Origin: Microcoleus asticus IPMA8
GTDB taxonomy: Bacteria > Cyanobacteriota > Cyanobacteriia > Cyanobacteriales > Microcoleaceae
Assembly (NCBI RefSeq): GCF_013179805.1
Contig: NZ_SRRZ01000006.1
Coordinates: forward strand, 1 to 64,000
Length of the DNA stretch: 64,000 nt
Reading direction: 5' to 3'
Part shown: one piece after another, positions 59,734 through 64,000 of the stretch
Position numbering within the stretch: position 1 is the first letter of the stretch
Layout: every line of letters begins with the position of its first letter
The notes under the pieces: model-generated
The model's database searches: none
Told to the model about the DNA's origin: nothing
Seen by the model: the letters and a program-made list of their open reading frames with translations, nothing else
Program-made: the position numbers and the translations under genes

Positions 59734-62700
59734 ATGTTTAAGAGCAAATTATCCAAAGTTATCGTATCGCTGCTGCGGCGGATTGCTGGTGTTACGAGAT
59801 CCGGGGCGAAGCGGCTGATGAGAGCAATGCTGCAAGCGCTGATGGCTATGGGCCGCAGGGCGAGACTGCCGATGGCGGGGTTTGTGCTGCCGACGGTGAC
59901 GATGGTGTTGCTGGTAGTAATATTGTTGACAGTGGCGATTACCCTGCGATCGTTCGATCGGGCGAATACGGCGCGTAACGTGCGCGTGAACCAGCAGGTG
60001 CTGGCGGCCGCGACTCCGGCGCTCGATCGGGCAAAAGCAAAAATTCAGTTCCTGCTGTGGGAAGACCCGCAAAGACCGACGGGTACTCCATCCGATCCAG
60101 AATTGTACGCCCGGATGGCGAATGCTACGGGCGCAGCTACGGATCTTTATAGCTTTGGAGACGAGGAACGTCTGGTACTCAGAGCAGACCTCGATCAAAA
60201 CGGTACCGCTGATCCTGCTGTCGATCCTAAAGCCCCCGTGGTAGACCCCATAACAGATGTAGAAAACGAAGCGATCAACACTGCGTGGAGATATCCGGTA
60301 GATACTAATAATGATGGCAAATTTGACACTTTTACTATTTACGGCATATTCTTCCGCAGTCCAAAGCGCAGTAATGTTCCAGGCCCAACTTTAGGCAACT
60401 TCACAAGGGCCAGAAAGTCGATCGAAGCAAGAACGCCACCGACCTCGGCGAAAAGTCTCAATCCTGAGTGCGTGCAAGGTGGAGGTACTGTCGCTAGTTT
60501 GGTAGGCAACTCTGGGTGGTACAGGATAGACGGCCAACTTAAAAAAAGTTTTTTTGTTGACACAGTTAATGTACCGATTACAGCCTCGGAAGCGAGCAGT
60601 TTGGGCGCTAACTATCAACCGTTAACAGGAACGGCCAGCACATCGGCTCTCGAATACCAGCAAGACCAAAGCCGCATTCCCCTCGCTAACAACGCGGTAG
60701 TTTATGAAGACGACTTGGATATATCGCCAGGGCCTGAGTTGAATCTAAATGGGCGGATATTCACAAATAGTAATTTGTTGGTGACCAACTTAAATGGGGC
60801 GAATAGGACACGATTCTATCAAGTTAGCAGCCCAGATTCCTGTTTTTATGAACAAGAAAATAGCAAAATTGTTGTAGGAGGGAATGTAGTTAATGGCTGG
60901 TCGGGCAATACCACTGACGGACAAATTAATCCAGTGGGCGTGCATCTTTTCAAAAATGCCTCATCACTTACAGGTGATAGAAACACAGCCATGCTGGGTG
61001 CGGCAAAAACTATTAGCAACGCAAATGCTGAATCCACCACCACCAATAGCAGCTTGGAGGTACTTTACAACAATGCTGCCTATAGCGATCGCCTCTCTTC
61101 GCTAGTCGCAGCACAGATGGCCAACGCCGATACTACCGACCCATTTTCGGTGCAAAATAGACCAACAAGCACTCAAACCCGGGAACAAGCGCTGGAAGAA
61201 TATTTTAAACAGATGCTCCGCAAGGTTCCCTTTAAAGAAGTAGGACCTGTAGGAGTAGGACTTACGCAGGCAAAGGCATCGGACACATACGGCGCGGCAC
61301 CAAAAACGCTGCCCATTACTGCAAGCCTCGACACTCTGCGACCTTTAGAACCTTTAGACGGTGTCAAATGGAGCACCTCGGACGCTACAATCCCGATCGC
61401 ACTAAAAGCAGATCAGCTAGAAACAACAACACCAACAGAAGATGGCTCACCCCTACCTGAAGAACTATTGCTGGGCGATCGCGTGATTGCGGGTAACAAC
61501 CTACCAGCTAAGAGATGGGACGGCAGCAAATTCACCAGTGAGCCAGACCAAATCCCAGGCAAGTGGAATTCTAGCGACACCAGTGGCATTCCGCGTACCA
61601 GATCGCCCCAGGTAACAAAGCTGGCCGACGTAGGAGCCACAGATCGCAGCGGTTTCTGGGAAGGAGCAGCAGCGGAAAAACCTAAAAATCCTCTAGATGG
61701 CGTTGGTGGTCTTCGGGTGATCACCAGTGCAGGAGTTTACGAACGCACCAATTCTTTTCTGCCACCCCCTACTTGGATAAATCCCTTAGATGGTACGTTA
61801 TTGGGAAATGGCGCAACTGATGCTTACGACGATCCCAAAACTACAGGTGCTGTTGTTGAGAAATATCCTGTTGTTTGGCCCGACTCGATGCCGATGTCAC
61901 CCCTGGGGGCAGGGTCTAAAGTTTATGACAATAGTGCTGGTGGCGCTTATGATCCTGCAAAATGGGTTCCCCGCCCCGCAACGCTCGTACTACCAGTAAC
62001 AGGATCTACTACCATTGACCCCAAAACTCCCCAGTATGCTAAGGGCGATTTACGGATGCGGGCGACAGCAGTCTATCACTACAAAAAAGAGGGTGGCTAC
62101 AATCCAAATCTAACACCAATAGACCTCAAGCCTGTTAAGCCCTTTGCCTGCGTCAGCAGCTACTACGACCCCAGCAACGCTTCCACAGCCAGAAATTTAT
62201 CTACACTTCCTGCTGGAACTGATGTAAGTGGCGACACCGCATTAGGGACTCCCGGAACTCAAATTGGTTCCAACAATGGAGTAGTTTACGACAAACCGGC
62301 CGATAGGACACAAGACCCAAAATCAACTGCAAGTACAGCTCCGGCTACACAGGGCTTGTTAGGCGGGACCGCGCCAACTGATTTAGAAAGGCAAGCTAAT
62401 TACGTTTTTCCTGACGGTAGGTTTGCCAACGAGCCTTTGAGAAACGCGCTACTGAAAGAACCGGGCGATCGCACTCTGGCTGACAGAGCAGCGATCGACT
62501 CTACCATGTGCGCCCTAGAAATTATAGCCACCGCCCCCAAGGCAGTGAGTTCTGATATTCCTCCCGGAGCTATCCAAGAAGTAGCATTTTTGAATGCCAG
62601 AGAAGTCAAGGCGATCGATCGTGACGACCCGAATACCCCCAACGTCAACGAAGCCTTTACGCTGAGCAGTCCTCTAACAACTATTGGAACAGCAAAACCA

Positions 62701-64000
62701 GCAAATCTAACAGGCTATTACAACCAGCCCTTAGAAGAACGTCAACCGTTAGAAATTCGCGCGACTCAGATAGACCTCGGTGAATTGCGGAAACTAAACC
62801 CAACTGTGGGAGAGCCTTTACTGCCATACAGCGGGATTATATACGCCAGCCGAGATGATGCCCTGCCCGATCGTAGTAAGAGAGATTCAGACGAAAGTAT
62901 TAGTGCCAGAGTTAGCCCTACGGACTCCTTACTAGACCCGACTCGCAAACCTAACGGAATTCTGCTGGTTAATGGTCGCCAGCTAGCCAGAATTCCTAGT
63001 CTCCCTCCCACTATTGCCAATGTAGTTATGGAAAAAGGGCTGACTTTGGCATCTAATTTGCCCGTTTACATCAAAGGCGAATTTAACCTACACACCCAAC
63101 ACGAGTTTAAAGCTCCTTCCCAAGAACAGTTTAAAACTATTGCTGATTGGGACAAGTTTTACACTCGCAACAAAAACGACCTCAATAAGAACTTTGCGTG
63201 TCGCCCAAACGACCCCAGACTAAATGGTAAATGTACAACCGGCGATGATTGGCGTCCCGCAAACATACTGGCAGATGCTGTCACCCTGCTTTCAAACAAT
63301 TACCGTTTTGGCTTCCGCAACGAGGGAGATTTTGACCTCAGAAACAATGCGGGCGCTGCTGCTGTATTACCTCGCAGACAGCAAGGATTTTTCAACAACA
63401 ACTTTGTTACTAACGGACTTTCCAGCGGCTCGTTTTCAACTAACGGCAATTTAAAGGCACAAGCAGATCCGGTAACTGTGAAAGACGCTAACTATGTGAC
63501 TTCAACTCCCAAGCCGCTCTGGAGTTCCTACTTCAACAACTTTGTCACCCCCGTCCAGCGCCGGGGGCCTTTCCCAGAGTATGTAATGGAAGTTTGTACA
63601 AAACTGCCAGTTTCTGCGTGTACGGATGAAGACTGGTACGTTAATCCAGCATTGGCGAACCCATCCACACCAGAACTAGGTAAGGCAAAAGTTAATGAGA
63701 CCTACACAGCCGTTGCTTATCCAGCGGGAACAACTGAAATTCCGCCAGCGCCAGAATTGCAGCGCTTCCCCCGCCGCGTAGCTTTTGAGAGAGCCACTAC
63801 TCCACCTTTCGCTCTGGCATCCCTTAATGCTCCAAAGCCTTTGGGGCTTAGTACAGCAACACCCCCACTCGTCATATCAGGTGCAGGCCGCACAGGAACT
63901 AACGCTCTTTGGTTTGCAGCCAAGAGTGGGGCTAATGTGGCTTACGATGCTACCAATCCTCCGTATCAGATCAACACCGACGCTACTACTGCTGGCACTA
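59734..64000 (+). CDS. hpsA: Hormogonium polysaccharide biosynthesis protein HpsA (3' end outside window)
   Basis: An open frame of at least 1422 codons reaches the window edge. The basic N-terminus (VIVSLLRRIAGVTRSGAKRL) is followed by a pilin-like hydrophobic segment (GFVLPTVTMVLLVVILLTVA, ~residues 49-68) and FDRANTARNVRVNQQVLAAA, then PALDRAKAKIQFLL. A large Ala/Pro/Asn-rich external domain contains ADAVTLLSNN, YRFGFRNEGDFDLRNNAG near residue 1190. These match my recollection of HpsA from filamentous cyanobacteria, needed for hormogonium polysaccharide and gliding motility in Nostoc; the exact biochemical role is unknown. It is probably an inner-membrane/cell-surface pseudopilin-like protein. 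Confidence 0.85.
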   Translation, partial: MFKSKLSKVIVSLLRRIAGVTRSGAKRLMRAMLQALMAMGRRARLPMAGFVLPTVTMVLLVVILLTVAITLRSFDRANTARNVRVNQQVLAAATPALDRAKAKIQFLLWEDPQRPTGTPSDPELYARMANATGAATDLYSFGDEERLVLRADLDQNGTADPAVDPKAPVVDPITDVENEAINTAWRYPVDTNNDGKFDTFTIYGIFFRSPKRSNVPGPTLGNFTRARKSIEARTPPTSAKSLNPECVQGGGTVASLVGNSGWYRIDGQLKKSFFVDTVNVPITASEASSLGANYQPLTGTASTSALEYQQDQSRIPLANNAVVYEDDLDISPGPELNLNGRIFTNSNLLVTNLNGANRTRFYQVSSPDSCFYEQENSKIVVGGNVVNGWSGNTTDGQINPVGVHLFKNASSLTGDRNTAMLGAAKTISNANAESTTTNSSLEVLYNNAAYSDRLSSLVAAQMANADTTDPFSVQNRPTSTQTREQALEEYFKQMLRKVPFKEVGPVGVGLTQAKASDTYGAAPKTLPITASLDTLRPLEPLDGVKWSTSDATIPIALKADQLETTTPTEDGSPLPEELLLGDRVIAGNNLPAKRWDGSKFTSEPDQIPGKWNSSDTSGIPRTRSPQVTKLADVGATDRSGFWEGAAAEKPKNPLDGVGGLRVITSAGVYERTNSFLPPPTWINPLDGTLLGNGATDAYDDPKTTGAVVEKYPVVWPDSMPMSPLGAGSKVYDNSAGGAYDPAKWVPRPATLVLPVTGSTTIDPKTPQYAKGDLRMRATAVYHYKKEGGYNPNLTPIDLKPVKPFACVSSYYDPSNASTARNLSTLPAGTDVSGDTALGTPGTQIGSNNGVVYDKPADRTQDPKSTASTAPATQGLLGGTAPTDLERQANYVFPDGRFANEPLRNALLKEPGDRTLADRAAIDSTMCALEIIATAPKAVSSDIPPGAIQEVAFLNAREVKAIDRDDPNTPNVNEAFTLSSPLTTIGTAKPANLTGYYNQPLEERQPLEIRATQIDLGELRKLNPTVGEPLLPYSGIIYASRDDALPDRSKRDSDESISARVSPTDSLLDPTRKPNGILLVNGRQLARIPSLPPTIANVVMEKGLTLASNLPVYIKGEFNLHTQHEFKAPSQEQFKTIADWDKFYTRNKNDLNKNFACRPNDPRLNGKCTTGDDWRPANILADAVTLLSNNYRFGFRNEGDFDLRNNAGAAAVLPRRQQGFFNNNFVTNGLSSGSFSTNGNLKAQADPVTVKDANYVTSTPKPLWSSYFNNFVTPVQRRGPFPEYVMEVCTKLPVSACTDEDWYVNPALANPSTPELGKAKVNETYTAVAYPAGTTEIPPAPELQRFPRRVAFERATTPPFALASLNAPKPLGLSTATPPLVISGAGRTGTNALWFAAKSGANVAYDATNPPYQINTDATTAGT

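Noticed and set aside
59520..59741. 73-codon frame upstream of hpsA
   Set aside because: It overlaps the hpsA start, has no family resemblance, and the good ribosome binding site belongs to hpsA.

Overview
The window comes from a filamentous cyanobacterium of the Oscillatoriales type (Microcoleus/Oscillatoria/Tychonema-like). Supporting signs are abundant HIP1 octamers (GCGATCGC) and many short tandem heptamer repeats. Giant Ser/Thr-His kinases, a metallothionein with a BxmR-like repressor, and an HpsA-type hormogonium polysaccharide protein at the right edge point the same way. No tRNA, rRNA, CRISPR array or intact transposase gene was seen.

Layout. 1-8.7 kb: two tandem giant kinases (Ser/Thr kinase, ATPase, GAF, histidine kinase); the first is cut by the window edge, and their 3' ends are almost identical, past the stop codons. 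8.8-19.2 kb: a phosphodiester glycosidase with three palindromes in its coding sequence, a DUF559 gene framed by inverted repeats, a kinase remnant, an AstE/AspA-like zinc hydrolase, a Ski2-like RNA helicase and a GHL10 glycosyl hydrolase. 19.7-30.0 kb: a signalling cluster of hybrid kinases and receiver proteins ending in a receiver-GAF-adenylate cyclase. 30.1-37.8 kb: stress and envelope genes (DUF1499, two PRC-barrel/DUF2382 proteins, glutathione peroxidase, VOC protein) and a CHASE3 kinase. 38.3-47.9 kb: a PAS/GAF kinase with a Slr1659-like STAS protein, cyanase, ClpX, a pilin-like protein and two paralogous Ser/Thr kinases separated by a MITE-like element.

48-57 kb is a metal-homeostasis island. 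A cobalamin riboswitch precedes a DUF1636 gene and cobW. A second COG0523 GTPase has its own Zur-like box and overlaps a WD40 gene. znuCB diverge from znuA over further Zur-like palindromes. Metallothionein and SmtB/BxmR genes diverge around an smt-type operator, followed by a small HMA protein.

The most striking signal is at 57.85-58.25 kb, on the minus strand upstream of a DAHP synthase gene (aroF). One promoter is followed by two successive short leader ORFs packed with Tyr, Phe and Trp codons. Each leader ends in or beside an RNA segment able to form an antiterminator, and each is followed by a U-tailed terminator. This looks like a tandem ribosome-mediated attenuator for entry into aromatic amino acid synthesis, in front of an enzyme that seems to lack an N-terminal feedback domain. 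A sulfotransferase gene and the start of hpsA close the window.
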